DNA of 64,000 bases, taken from assembly GCF_006443095.1 (NCBI RefSeq), contig NZ_VFWZ01000004.1:248450-312449 (forward strand). The letters run 5' to 3'. The notes below the pieces were generated by a model. It had not been told where the DNA came from and did no database searches. It worked only from the letters and a program-made list of their open reading frames with translations. The DNA comes from Aquimarina algicola. Its GTDB lineage: Bacteria; Bacteroidota; Bacteroidia; Flavobacteriales; Flavobacteriaceae. Position 1 is the first letter of the stretch. The number at the start of each line of letters is the position of its first letter. This document shows positions 17,394-25,810 of the stretch, one piece after another. The translations under genes and the position numbers were made by a program.

Positions 17394-18869
17394 TTATTGA
17401 TCAGTACTGGGTACTGTAATCGTTTTACAAAATTCTTGACCATTGGGGCATTGTGCCGATGTAGCTACTACACATACAGAATAAGTACCGGGTTGTAGCT
17501 GATATTCGATAAGATTATCTGTATATGGGCTTCCATTAGGAGTCAGTAAAGGTTGTCCCTCTAAAAACCATCTATATTCTTGTCTTACAAAATTCTCATC
17601 CATCCTAACAGAAAATTGATAACTATTAGAAACATTTTGTGTTGGGTAATAATCAAAAACAGGGGTTCTACAAGTATTATTTTCTTCTACATTAATGGTT
17701 TTACAAACCCTTGTGCCATTAGGACAATCAGGGGTTTCTATAGCTATACATACTTCATAAGTACCTGCTTGATCAAATTGATATAAAAATGGTGTATCTC
17801 CTGTAAGGTCAGAAGAGTTCCCTACATATTGTTGATTTACAAACCATTCTACTACAACATGATCCATAATATTAGTATCAGAAACAGCAGGATAAAAGTT
17901 ATATGTATAATTCCCATTTGTTTTTTGATAATCAAAAGCTAATTGAGGGCATCCCTCAATTGTAATCGTCTTACAGAATTTCTCACTACCCTCCGGACAA
18001 GCTTCTGAAATTCCGATAGCACATATTTCGTAAGTCCCTGATTGTAATTCGTACTCTATTAGATTGTCTATAAATTGAGTTTGATTTGGAGTTAATAATA
18101 AATTTCCATTCAAAAACCATCTATATTCTGTAGCTTGATTAGTATTATCTTCTGCAGTAAACGCATATCTATGATCGCTATTTGGCAACTTTTCATATGC
18201 TATTGTCAACTCAGAACAGCCATCATTCATCTGATCTCCTGCAACAAATTCTTTGCAATATGATGCTCCTTCTTGACAATCCGGAGTAACAACTGTCAAA
18301 CAAACTGTATATGATTCTCCCGGTGTAAATTCACGATAAAAATATCTATCATTCTCTTGTGAATTATTTGATAGCTCTACTTCTTCATTATTAACTGTCC
18401 ATGCAAAGCTAGTTACTGTTTCTAACGTTTCAAATTTGGCCATAAAACCATATCCAATTTGAGTTCCCGGCTCAGCTTCCATCGTAAAAAATACTTGAGG
18501 ACAATTTGAATCTGGTTCTGTTACTGTTATTGTTTCACAATACAACTCGCTTCCGTTTTCGCAATCAGAGGTTTGTACTTTCAAACAAACTTCATACTCA
18601 CCTGCTCCAGACAATTCTTGACTTTGCCCTGATAAAAAATTATATTCAAAAACGTTTTGTCTTGCATTATCAATCAATACATCATTTATATACCATGAGT
18701 ATACTGTATCGTCTGTATTTACACTAGAAGTAAATTGATAACTTCCCAAATCATTTCTTTTTTCTACTGTAAATTCTACGGTAGGACAGTTTTCAAATAC
18801 TTCACCCTCGCAAGAAATAAATCCTAGTGAAAGCAACATGAACAAAAATAAAAGGTTAAGTTTTTTCAT
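17394..18869 (-). CDS. Surface-type lipoprotein of five 4-Cys PKD-like modules
   Basis: This is a 491-aa lipoprotein (lipobox GFISC, Cys20, followed by EGE). The whole mature protein is five tandem modules of about 90 residues, starting at CPTVEF, CPQVFF, CSELTI, CPQLAF and CRTPVF. Each has a central aromatic/Trp strand (YSWYIND, FAWTVN, YRWFLN), a YEVC-type strand after a glycine turn, a DCxxG turn and a final YCET/FCKT strand, so four Cys per module and probably two disulphides. This suits a PKD/Ig-like surface adhesin or binding protein. It has its own ECF-type promoter and terminator, and is paralogous to its two neighbours. Confidence 0.82.
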   Translation of the reverse strand: MKKLNLLFLFMLLSLGFISCEGEVFENCPTVEFTVEKRNDLGSYQFTSSVNTDDTVYSWYINDVLIDNARQNVFEYNFLSGQSQELSGAGEYEVCLKVQTSDCENGSELYCETITVTEPDSNCPQVFFTMEAEPGTQIGYGFMAKFETLETVTSFAWTVNNEEVELSNNSQENDRYFYREFTPGESYTVCLTVVTPDCQEGASYCKEFVAGDQMNDGCSELTIAYEKLPNSDHRYAFTAEDNTNQATEYRWFLNGNLLLTPNQTQFIDNLIEYELQSGTYEICAIGISEACPEGSEKFCKTITIEGCPQLAFDYQKTNGNYTYNFYPAVSDTNIMDHVVVEWFVNQQYVGNSSDLTGDTPFLYQFDQAGTYEVCIAIETPDCPNGTRVCKTINVEENNTCRTPVFDYYPTQNVSNSYQFSVRMDENFVRQEYRWFLEGQPLLTPNGSPYTDNLIEYQLQPGTYSVCVVATSAQCPNGQEFCKTITVPSTDQ

Positions 18870-18941
18870 TGTTTAGAAAATTTAAAAGTTGTTTAGTTTA
18901 TATATTTTCTCAAAGACACAATGGTGTGCTTATATTAATGA

Positions 18942-18968
18942 AACGAGTATAGTAAGAAAGCCCCTACC
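18942..18968 (-). promoter_or_regulatory. Proposed ECF-sigma promoter (GGTAGGG-N16-CGTT), site 2
   Basis: On the minus strand GGTAGGG (18968-18962) and CGTT (18945-18942) are 16 nt apart, about 72 nt ahead of the 491-aa lipoprotein gene. The bases around CGTT (ACTCGTTTCAT) nearly equal those at site 3 (ACTCGTTTTAT). Confidence 0.75.
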
Positions 18969-19047
18969 CCTTTGTTTCTAAAAAATATCTTAAATGTTTT
19001 GTTAACTTTTTAATATTGCAGTTCGTCTTCAAAAGATTTAATAAAAA

Positions 19048-19082
19048 AATGAGACCGTATACAATTTGCACACGATCTCATT
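19048..19082 (-). terminator. Intrinsic terminator of the 396-aa lipoprotein gene
   Basis: On the minus strand AATGAGATCGT pairs with ACGGTCTCATT (one wobble pair) around a 13-nt loop, then T7. It lies 38 nt beyond the stop. Confidence 0.8.
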
Positions 19083-19119
19083 CTGTAAAAATATAGAGAA
19101 ACTTTAAACGATGCTATAT

Positions 19120-20310
19120 CTATAGATTTTGAAAGTCTATGTTAATACATTTTTCTACAGTACCACATGAACTGGTTTCACCTTTATAACATATTTCATA
19201 TCTACCAGCTTGTGTAAGGTGATCCTTTAGTATCAAAATATTACCTGTAAAAGAAGTATGATTTACTTGATTACCATTTATTTTCCAAACCACAGAGTTA
19301 CGATCTATACCAAGGCTTGTAACTTTTACACCTACATATTCATTAGTACCAAATGAGGCATAAATAACATCAAAAACAGAACAATCTACTTGTACTGGCT
19401 CAGGAATGATTACATCTGCACAATACTCAATTCCATTTGGACAATCTGGTGTTTCGGCAAATAAACAAACACTATACGTTCCTGGTTGATAAGAGCTAAG
19501 GTCTAAAGAATTATCACGATCCTGATTTTGTAGGCTTTCTGTTTCTACAACCTGACCATCTACTCTCCATTCGTAAGAATCCAAACTATTGATCCCAGGG
19601 AAATTTGCAAATAAAAGGCTTCCTTCGGTAATAAAGCTTAATTTTGGACATAAAGGATTAGTATTATTTCTAACCTCTATTTCTTTACAAAATGGTTCTG
19701 CCTGCGTGCATGTCGGACTTTCTGAAATTAAACAAATGGTGTATGTACCTGATTGCAAATTCGCAAGTGAGTATTTATCATCCCCCTCAAAATCAGCACC
19801 TTCATTTTCTATAATAGTTTCATTACCCAGCGGACCTCCTGTAATTTGCCATGCATAAAATTTGATTGTATCGATACCTTCAAAATCAGCTATCAAATTA
19901 TCTCCTTCTCTAGTATATTTGAGAGTAGGACAAGATTCACCTTCTGTTTCACTTATAGTGATTTCTTTACAAAATTCTGTTCCATTTGGACAATCTGGTG
20001 TTTCTGTTTTTATACAAACCTTATAAGTTCCCGGATTATAATCTTTTAAATCCAGGGTATTATCTCTTTGATTATCATTGCTTGTAGTTTCGGTCTCTAC
20101 CAGCTGATCGTCTACATACCATTCGTATGTCTCCAGATTTTCGATACCTTCAAAATCTGCTATTAATGTTTTACCATCTTGTTTAAAAGATAATTCCGGA
20201 CAGCTAGTTTGTCCTTGTTCTTGTTCTTCTTCTGTAAGATCTCCTTCACAAGAAGTAACCCCTATCACCAAAGCTAAAAGATAGATCCATAAAAATTTAT
20301 GATTTTTCAT
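19120..20310 (-). CDS. Surface-type lipoprotein of four 4-Cys PKD-like modules
   Basis: This is a 396-aa lipoprotein (lipobox GVTSC, Cys21, followed by an acidic EGDLTEEEQEQ stretch that resembles surface-export signals of Bacteroidota lipoproteins). Four modules start at CPELSF, CPTLKY, CPKLSF and CSVFDV. Modules 1 and 3 are close copies, sharing YEWYVD/YEWRVD, DNSLDL/DNTLDL and PGTYxVC. The fourth is the most divergent and ends with a single CxxxxxC pair. The gene is nearest to, and divergent from, the ECF sigma gene. It carries its own GGTAGGG-N16-CGTT promoter and a terminator. No enzyme motif is seen. Confidence 0.82.
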   Translation of the reverse strand: MKNHKFLWIYLLALVIGVTSCEGDLTEEEQEQGQTSCPELSFKQDGKTLIADFEGIENLETYEWYVDDQLVETETTSNDNQRDNTLDLKDYNPGTYKVCIKTETPDCPNGTEFCKEITISETEGESCPTLKYTREGDNLIADFEGIDTIKFYAWQITGGPLGNETIIENEGADFEGDDKYSLANLQSGTYTICLISESPTCTQAEPFCKEIEVRNNTNPLCPKLSFITEGSLLFANFPGINSLDSYEWRVDGQVVETESLQNQDRDNSLDLSSYQPGTYSVCLFAETPDCPNGIEYCADVIIPEPVQVDCSVFDVIYASFGTNEYVGVKVTSLGIDRNSVVWKINGNQVNHTSFTGNILILKDHLTQAGRYEICYKGETSSCGTVEKCINIDFQNL

Positions 20311-20377
20311 TTTTCAAGTTGTGTTTTAATTAAAGATTTAAGTTCAATTCGCGATTTTTGTGTTATAACATTGATAA

Positions 20378-20404
20378 AACGAGTTACTCTTGTAATACCC
20401 TACC
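20378..20404 (-). promoter_or_regulatory. Proposed ECF-sigma promoter (GGTAGGG-N16-CGTT), site 3
   Basis: On the minus strand GGTAGGG (20404-20398) and CGTT (20381-20378) are 16 nt apart, directed toward the 396-aa lipoprotein gene 68 nt away. The element lies in the divergent region shared with the sigma gene. Confidence 0.75.
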
Positions 20405-20453
20405 TCTATTTTTATTTTTTTGTGATTCTATTTTTCTTCCCAAGAAAAAAATA

Positions 20454-20461
20454 TAGATTTG
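20454..20461 (+). promoter_or_regulatory. Candidate housekeeping -7 box for the ECF sigma gene
   Basis: TAGATTTG fits TAnnTTTG and lies 23 nt before the start codon. No TTG is found at the usual distance upstream. The sigma gene lacks its own GGTAGGG-N16-CGTT element, which suggests it is transcribed by the housekeeping sigma and not autoregulated. Confidence 0.4.
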
Positions 20462-20484
20462 AAAAATAAATTCCAGTACCATAA

Positions 20485-21006
20485 ATGCCTGAAGACAAAA
20501 ATTCTATATGTAACGATACTGTTTTTGATGTTTTTTTTAAGAAACACGCAAAACTCCTACGAAACTATATGTACTATAAATTTGGTGATTTGGAACAAGC
20601 AGAAGATTTTGTTCAAGAAGCATTTATAAAACTTTGGGATAATTGTGCCAATGTACCTATTGAAAAAGCCAAAAGTTACATCTATACAATCGCTACCAAT
20701 TTAGGAATCAGCGCTACAAGACATGAAAAGGTAAAATTCAAATATCAAAATTACATATCGCAACGTAAGCAGGATATCACGAATGAATCTCCTGAGTTCA
20801 TAGCTCTTGAAAAAGAATATATGGAAACGCTAAAAAATGCTATTGCAAGTCTTCCCGAACGACAAAGAGAAGTTTTTTTATTGAGTAGAATCGATAAAAA
20901 AACGTATCGAGAAATTGCCGAGATGTCCGGAGTATCTGTAAAAGCTATAGAAAAATTGATGCATAAGGCATTATTAGCATTAAGAAAAAAAATTGGAAAT
21001 ATTTGA
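20485..21006 (+). CDS. ECF RNA polymerase sigma factor (Bacteroidota FecI-like)
   Basis: This is a 173-aa sigma-70 family protein with only regions 2 and 4. Region 2 runs from about residue 17 (AKLLRNYMYYKFGDLEQAEDFVQEAFIKLWDN). Region 4 runs from about 115 (ASLPERQREVFLLSRIDKKTYREIAEMSGVSVKAIEKLMHKALLALRKK). It is followed by fecR and a TonB receptor with an STN domain, the classical cell-surface-signalling arrangement. The sigma would be held by FecR at the membrane. I infer that it reads the GGTAGGG-N16-CGTT elements found ahead of fecR and the three neighbouring lipoprotein genes. Confidence 0.93.
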   Translation: MPEDKNSICNDTVFDVFFKKHAKLLRNYMYYKFGDLEQAEDFVQEAFIKLWDNCANVPIEKAKSYIYTIATNLGISATRHEKVKFKYQNYISQRKQDITNESPEFIALEKEYMETLKNAIASLPERQREVFLLSRIDKKTYREIAEMSGVSVKAIEKLMHKALLALRKKIGNI

Positions 21007-21051
21007 AAACAGCTAACTATTTGATAAAAAATCAAATAAAGTATTAAAGAG

Positions 21052-21078
21052 GGTAGGGTTATTTATAAATAAAACGTT
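21052..21078 (+). promoter_or_regulatory. Proposed ECF-sigma promoter (GGTAGGG-N16-CGTT), site 4
   Basis: GGTAGGG (21052-21058) and CGTT (21075-21078) are separated by 16 nt, 21 nt ahead of the fecR start. This is the only plus-strand copy and would drive the fecR-receptor operon separately from the sigma gene. Confidence 0.75.
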
Positions 21079-21099
21079 CAATTATATAGAACTACGATT

Positions 21100-22011
21100 A
21101 TGTTAGACGATCAGAAAGATGACATATTTTTATCCAGATGGATGAATGGAGAACTCACAGAGCAAGAACTTGATGAGTTTAAATCTCATCCAGAGTATCA
21201 TTATTACGAAAAAATAATGAGAGGTACAGATGCTTTACAGGTAAAAGAATATGATACTGATAGCAAGCTTGCTTCTATAAAATCCAAAAGAAATACAGTT
21301 CAACATAAGCCCAAAAAAGTAGTTAATTTGTGGCCATATATAGGAGTAGCGGCTTCTATAGCTATTATTCTTGGAATCTTTTTATTTAATAAAGACACTT
21401 TTTATTCAAGTGGGTATGGAGAACAACTTGCTGTGACATTACCCGATGGTTCTGAGATGATCCTTAATGCAAAATCTACAGCTACTTTTGACAAAAATGA
21501 TTGGAAAGAAAACAGATCTGTACAGTTGACTGGTGAAGCTTATTTTAAAGTTACAAAAGGTAGCACTTTTACTGTAAACACCAAAAATGGAGAAATAAAA
21601 GTATTAGGAACTCAATTTAATGTACAATCACAAGACGATTTTTTTGAAGTTGTTTGCTATGAAGGAAAGGTAAGTGTTACAAATCAAAGTACTAATGAGA
21701 TTTTGACAGCAGGAAAAGGATTTAGAAACATTGTTTCTATCGGTTCAGAAAACTGGAACTCTGCAAGCGGTAAACCTTCTTGGTTAGACAATACCAGTTC
21801 TTTTAGAAGTGTTCCTTTGGCCTATGTGATTAAAGAACTTGAAGAGCAATATCAACTAGAGATCAATACAAAAGATATAAATCTTACCATTATCTACACA
21901 GGTACTTTTCCTAATAACAATAAAGAAATCGCTCTTAATACTGTTTTTAGTACCTTAGGCATGAAATATCGCATACTACCCAACGGCAAGACCGTAGTAT
22001 TAGAAAAGTGA
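21100..22011 (+). CDS. FecR family anti-sigma/signal-transducing protein
   Basis: This 303-aa single-pass membrane regulator has an N-terminal cytoplasmic anti-sigma segment (LSRWMNGELTEQELDEF), a transmembrane helix at about residues 83-101 and a periplasmic FecR domain (about 108-200; LPDGSEMILNAKSTATF, LTGEAYFKV, VLGTQFNV). A C-terminal DUF4974/STN-like domain (about 228-303) contacts the receptor in known systems. It lies 4 nt ahead of the TonB receptor gene and 93 nt after the sigma gene, with a proposed ECF promoter in that gap. It should transmit receptor state to the sigma factor. Confidence 0.93.
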   Translation: MLDDQKDDIFLSRWMNGELTEQELDEFKSHPEYHYYEKIMRGTDALQVKEYDTDSKLASIKSKRNTVQHKPKKVVNLWPYIGVAASIAIILGIFLFNKDTFYSSGYGEQLAVTLPDGSEMILNAKSTATFDKNDWKENRSVQLTGEAYFKVTKGSTFTVNTKNGEIKVLGTQFNVQSQDDFFEVVCYEGKVSVTNQSTNEILTAGKGFRNIVSIGSENWNSASGKPSWLDNTSSFRSVPLAYVIKELEEQYQLEINTKDINLTIIYTGTFPNNNKEIALNTVFSTLGMKYRILPNGKTVVLEK

Positions 22012-22015
22012 TATA

Positions 22016-24568
22016 ATGACGAGAATTTTATGTGTATTGTTTTTTTTATGTTGCCTAACTGTTTCTTCTCAAGAGGAAACAAAAAAAATGATATTCTCTA
22101 ATGAGTCCTTGCCCAAAGCCATTGAAATTATTGAAAATCAATACAATATCAAATTCTCATACATAGATTCTTTAATAGCTGATAAAAGAATTACGGCTAC
22201 AATAGCTCCTTCAACTTCTTTAGAAAAAATCATCGAAATATTAGAACGTAAAACAAAATTACATTTTACTATCACCGGTAAAAATTTTGTAACCATAAGT
22301 AAGTTTACAAGCAAAGATGACATAAAGGTTTGTGGTTACATCTATGATGAAGAGCAAAAACCGGTAAAAGACATCAGAATATTTTTTAAATCAAAAAGAA
22401 CGAATACGATTACAGATGAAAATGGTTATTTTGAAAATAATACTGTACCATATAATTCTGTTATTTTGATAAGTGCTCCAGGTTTTAGGCAAAAAGTACT
22501 TAATGCATCAGATTTTTTGAATGACAACTGTCTAAAAGTTTCATTGATCAATACTACAGAAGAGGTTCTAGACGAAGTTCTTATTCAAGAATACATTGCT
22601 AAAGGAATTACTCTGGATAAAAATAAAATCAATATTGATCTAAGTGAAGTAGATATTCTTCCCGGGCAAGTTGAACCGGATATTTTACAAAGTATACAGC
22701 TTACACCTGGTGTTAATAATCCTTTTGAAACTGCTAGCGGACTATTTATACGAGGAAGTACTCCTGCACAAAATTTAGTATTATGGAATGGTATTAAAAC
22801 ATATCAACAAGGGCATATGTTCGGTATGCTTTCTGCTTTTAATCCTTATGTTGCCAAAGAAGTTAATTTTTCTAAAAGTGGGGTAAGTGCGAAGTATGGT
22901 GATCGTATTGCAGGTGTAGTAGATATTCAATCAAACAAAGAAATCCCCAAACGTTTCTCGGGAGGAGCAGGTTTTAATATGATAAATGCAGATATTGTAG
23001 CACAAATACCCCTCATTGATAATAAAGTTTCACTACAAGTATCCGGTAGACGTTCTTTTACAGATGTTCTAGAAACTTTTACTTATAAAAAGTTTTCTGA
23101 TCGCGTATTTCAAAATACAAAAATCACAGATGAATTATCATTACAAGAATCCAAAAATAACTTTTATTATACCGATTATAATACTAATCTTATCATCAAG
23201 CCCTCTACCAAAGACAATATAGAAATCAACACAATCTATAGTAAAAATGATCTGGATTTTGGTAGAGATAACAGTATTCTATCTTTTACTGATGAGCTCA
23301 TTACTGAAAATGAAGGATACAATATACAATGGGAACATCAATATAGTGATAAAACCTCTCAGCAAGTAAGTGGATACTATACAAAGTATCTACTCAATTA
23401 TAAGTTCAATACAAAAAATGTTGATGAGTTGATAGAGGTTGAAAGTAAAAATAATCGAATACAAGATATTGGAGCCAAATATCATTTGAATTTTAAACTA
23501 TCAGACAAACATCAACTTTCGGGAGGGTATCAATTCTCGAATAATACAATAGAGTATTCTTTTTCAACCACTACACCAACGTATCAGTTAATTTTGGATC
23601 AGGATGATCGTTTATTAAACACCCATGCTGTATATACTGAATATACTTATAAGGATCCTAAGAATTTTTATTTTGCTCTAGGTTTTCGATTCAATCATTA
23701 TTCAGAATTAAATAGTTCATATTTTGAGCCTAGAATTCATTTAGAAAAATATTTAACTAAGAACTGGACTATTCATACTACTGCAGAGCTAAGGAGTCAG
23801 GCATTAAGTCAAATTCGAGAGTCTGTAGTAAGTGACTTATCACTAGAAAATCAAGTATGGACACTTGCAGATGAGGATCGATTTCCTGTCATTACTAGTC
23901 ATCAAGTGACTTTTGGAAGCAGTTTTAAGAAAAAAACATGGAATTTTGATGTCGATGGGTACTATAAGCAAATCAACGACATCACCACACTTACTTCTGG
24001 TTTTATCAACCCTATAAACAATACCTTTAATATTGGTGAAAGTAGTGTATATGGTGTAGATGTTTTTCTTAAAAAGAAATTCAATAATTATAAAACATGG
24101 GTAAGCTATTCGTATATTAATACTCAAAATACTTTTGAAGATATTAATAATAGTGAATCTTTTCCCGGTAACTGGAACATAGAACATACCATAAAATGGT
24201 CACATTTCTATAAATTGAAAAACTTTCAATTTTCATTAGGTTGGATGTGGCATACAGGAAAAGCTTTTACTAATGTAGCGGGAGTAGATGAAAGTGGCTC
24301 GATAATTATTCTGGATTTTGGTGAAATTAATAGTAACAACTTACCTGTATATCATCGATTAGATTTTTCTGCAATTTATGATTTCAAATTTAATAGAAAT
24401 CATAACACTAACTATCGTCTTGGTCTTTCTTTGGTAAATGTATATGACAGAAAAAATATTCTCAACAAAGAAATAAGAACAACTAACTCTCTCAATAATC
24501 GCTTTATCAATTCTGATATATTTTCTCTTGGATTTACTCCAAATGTGAGTTTTAGAGTATTTTGGTAA
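22016..24568 (+). CDS. TonB-dependent transducer with STN domain
   Basis: This is an 850-aa outer-membrane receptor. A signal peptide (to about residue 20) is followed by an STN signalling domain (about 25-100) and a carboxypeptidase-regulatory-like beta domain (about 105-190). A plug (about 200-305; LTPGVNNPFETASGLFIRG, YGDRIAGVVDIQS) and a barrel ending in FRVFW (terminal aromatic) follow. The STN domain is what links such receptors to FecR. No SusD-type gene follows, unlike polysaccharide-uptake loci; the next gene is convergent. The transported or sensed ligand is unknown. The three nearby lipoproteins are candidates for partners at the surface. Confidence 0.93.
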   Translation: MTRILCVLFFLCCLTVSSQEETKKMIFSNESLPKAIEIIENQYNIKFSYIDSLIADKRITATIAPSTSLEKIIEILERKTKLHFTITGKNFVTISKFTSKDDIKVCGYIYDEEQKPVKDIRIFFKSKRTNTITDENGYFENNTVPYNSVILISAPGFRQKVLNASDFLNDNCLKVSLINTTEEVLDEVLIQEYIAKGITLDKNKINIDLSEVDILPGQVEPDILQSIQLTPGVNNPFETASGLFIRGSTPAQNLVLWNGIKTYQQGHMFGMLSAFNPYVAKEVNFSKSGVSAKYGDRIAGVVDIQSNKEIPKRFSGGAGFNMINADIVAQIPLIDNKVSLQVSGRRSFTDVLETFTYKKFSDRVFQNTKITDELSLQESKNNFYYTDYNTNLIIKPSTKDNIEINTIYSKNDLDFGRDNSILSFTDELITENEGYNIQWEHQYSDKTSQQVSGYYTKYLLNYKFNTKNVDELIEVESKNNRIQDIGAKYHLNFKLSDKHQLSGGYQFSNNTIEYSFSTTTPTYQLILDQDDRLLNTHAVYTEYTYKDPKNFYFALGFRFNHYSELNSSYFEPRIHLEKYLTKNWTIHTTAELRSQALSQIRESVVSDLSLENQVWTLADEDRFPVITSHQVTFGSSFKKKTWNFDVDGYYKQINDITTLTSGFINPINNTFNIGESSVYGVDVFLKKKFNNYKTWVSYSYINTQNTFEDINNSESFPGNWNIEHTIKWSHFYKLKNFQFSLGWMWHTGKAFTNVAGVDESGSIIILDFGEINSNNLPVYHRLDFSAIYDFKFNRNHNTNYRLGLSLVNVYDRKNILNKEIRTTNSLNNRFINSDIFSLGFTPNVSFRVFW

Positions 24569-24596
24569 TTATTTTCATATTAATTAAATATACACT

Positions 24597-25262
24597 TTAG
24601 TTACTCTTATAGGTATAAAATATTTTAAACCTATGTGTTTTCTGAGCCTCATATTCTTCTGAAATAAGTTGATGTTTTGTATCGTATTTTTTTATAATTT
24701 TTTCTAAAAACTTACCTGTATCATCATATGTATATTGAGTCATTCGATTATATTCATGCAAAAATTCGATTTCTTCTCCTAAAAAATATTCTGATTGGTC
24801 TGGTTTTTTTACTGACTCTGAAGCCTTATTGCATGAGGTTTTATAGTGTTTGATCGCAATAGGTTCGCTCTTTTTATTATAACTTATCAAATATTTGTTC
24901 CATACACCTGTATCTCTTGTTTCACAAATAGATTCATCAAACATTTCAAGCTCTTTTTTTCCATTTGCTGCTTTTATAATGTTATTAGTTACAAAATGGC
25001 TCTGTAAAGGAATTTTATATTGAAAATCTCCTTCTTTTTTTATTATAGAATCTTCTAATCGCCATATTTTGGATAGTAAACTACTATCCTTGTAAGTCTC
25101 ATTATATCTATAAACTTCTACATAAGTATCATAATTAAAAGAGAGATTTTGTTCCTTTTTCTCCTCTTGAAAAGTAGTTTTAATTTGATTTGTATTTGAT
25201 CCATTTTTGTAAAATATAAAACATAGAGTTCCTATGGATATACTTAATAATATTCCTTTCAT
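24597..25262 (-). CDS. Hypothetical exported protein
   Basis: This 221-aa protein has an N-terminal hydrophobic helix (residues 4-18) that is either an uncleaved anchor or a signal. The C-terminal part shows YTYDDTGKFLEKIIKKYDTKHQLISEEYEA, a pattern like single YD/RHS-type strands. No catalytic motif is seen. It is the last of three leftward hypothetical genes and is convergent with the TonB receptor gene (28-nt gap, no visible terminator). Confidence 0.6.
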   Translation of the reverse strand: MKGILLSISIGTLCFIFYKNGSNTNQIKTTFQEEKKEQNLSFNYDTYVEVYRYNETYKDSSLLSKIWRLEDSIIKKEGDFQYKIPLQSHFVTNNIIKAANGKKELEMFDESICETRDTGVWNKYLISYNKKSEPIAIKHYKTSCNKASESVKKPDQSEYFLGEEIEFLHEYNRMTQYTYDDTGKFLEKIIKKYDTKHQLISEEYEAQKTHRFKIFYTYKSN

Positions 25263-25287
25263 AAAAAGCTATATAAAATTTAGTGGA

Positions 25288-25797
25288 TTAGTTCTTTTTG
25301 TCTTTTGTCAACAACTTTCCTAGGCTTTTGTAATTACTAACTAAAAGATATCCGATTAAAATTCGTATCCCCAAACCTATCAGGCTAGGAAAATTTACTT
25401 CTACACTAATAGTAGAAGCTCCAACCCTACCTTTAAAAAAATAGAAACATTGTGTTAAAAAACCTGGAAGAGTATCAATAATTAAATATGATCCTATTAA
25501 AATCAAGGCAATTTTAATAATCATCGAATCACTGAAGTTTGTTATCACAATTTTATCATTATCATAGCCTTTGTCCAGATTTAAGAGATTAATAATAGAA
25601 TCTGACTTCAGCACAAGAATAAAGAATATCAAAAATAATAATGCAATGAGTACAAATGTGGGTAATAAAGAGATAATATCAATTATATTTTCATACTGAT
25701 ACATACTAACATAAGAAAATATATTAGAAATTGAACCTATCAAAAAATATAACCCAAATAATTTTATTATTATTCTAAAAAAATCTCTTTTTGTCAT
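25288..25797 (-). CDS. Hypothetical four-helix membrane protein
   Basis: This 169-aa protein has hydrophobic helices at about residues 10-27, 44-65, 92-110 and 135-152 and a lysine-rich tail. The layout recalls small DUF2975-type membrane proteins but I cannot confirm the family. It sits between two hypothetical exported proteins with short gaps (13 and 25 nt), so the three are probably one operon. Confidence 0.6.
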   Translation of the reverse strand: MTKRDFFRIIIKLFGLYFLIGSISNIFSYVSMYQYENIIDIISLLPTFVLIALLFLIFFILVLKSDSIINLLNLDKGYDNDKIVITNFSDSMIIKIALILIGSYLIIDTLPGFLTQCFYFFKGRVGASTISVEVNFPSLIGLGIRILIGYLLVSNYKSLGKLLTKDKKN

Positions 25798-25810
25798 GCT
25801 ATGATATTTG

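Noticed and set aside
25425..25431. Another GGTAGGG on the minus strand
   Set aside because: It lies inside a membrane-protein gene, and the position 16 nt downstream reads TAGT, not CGTT.
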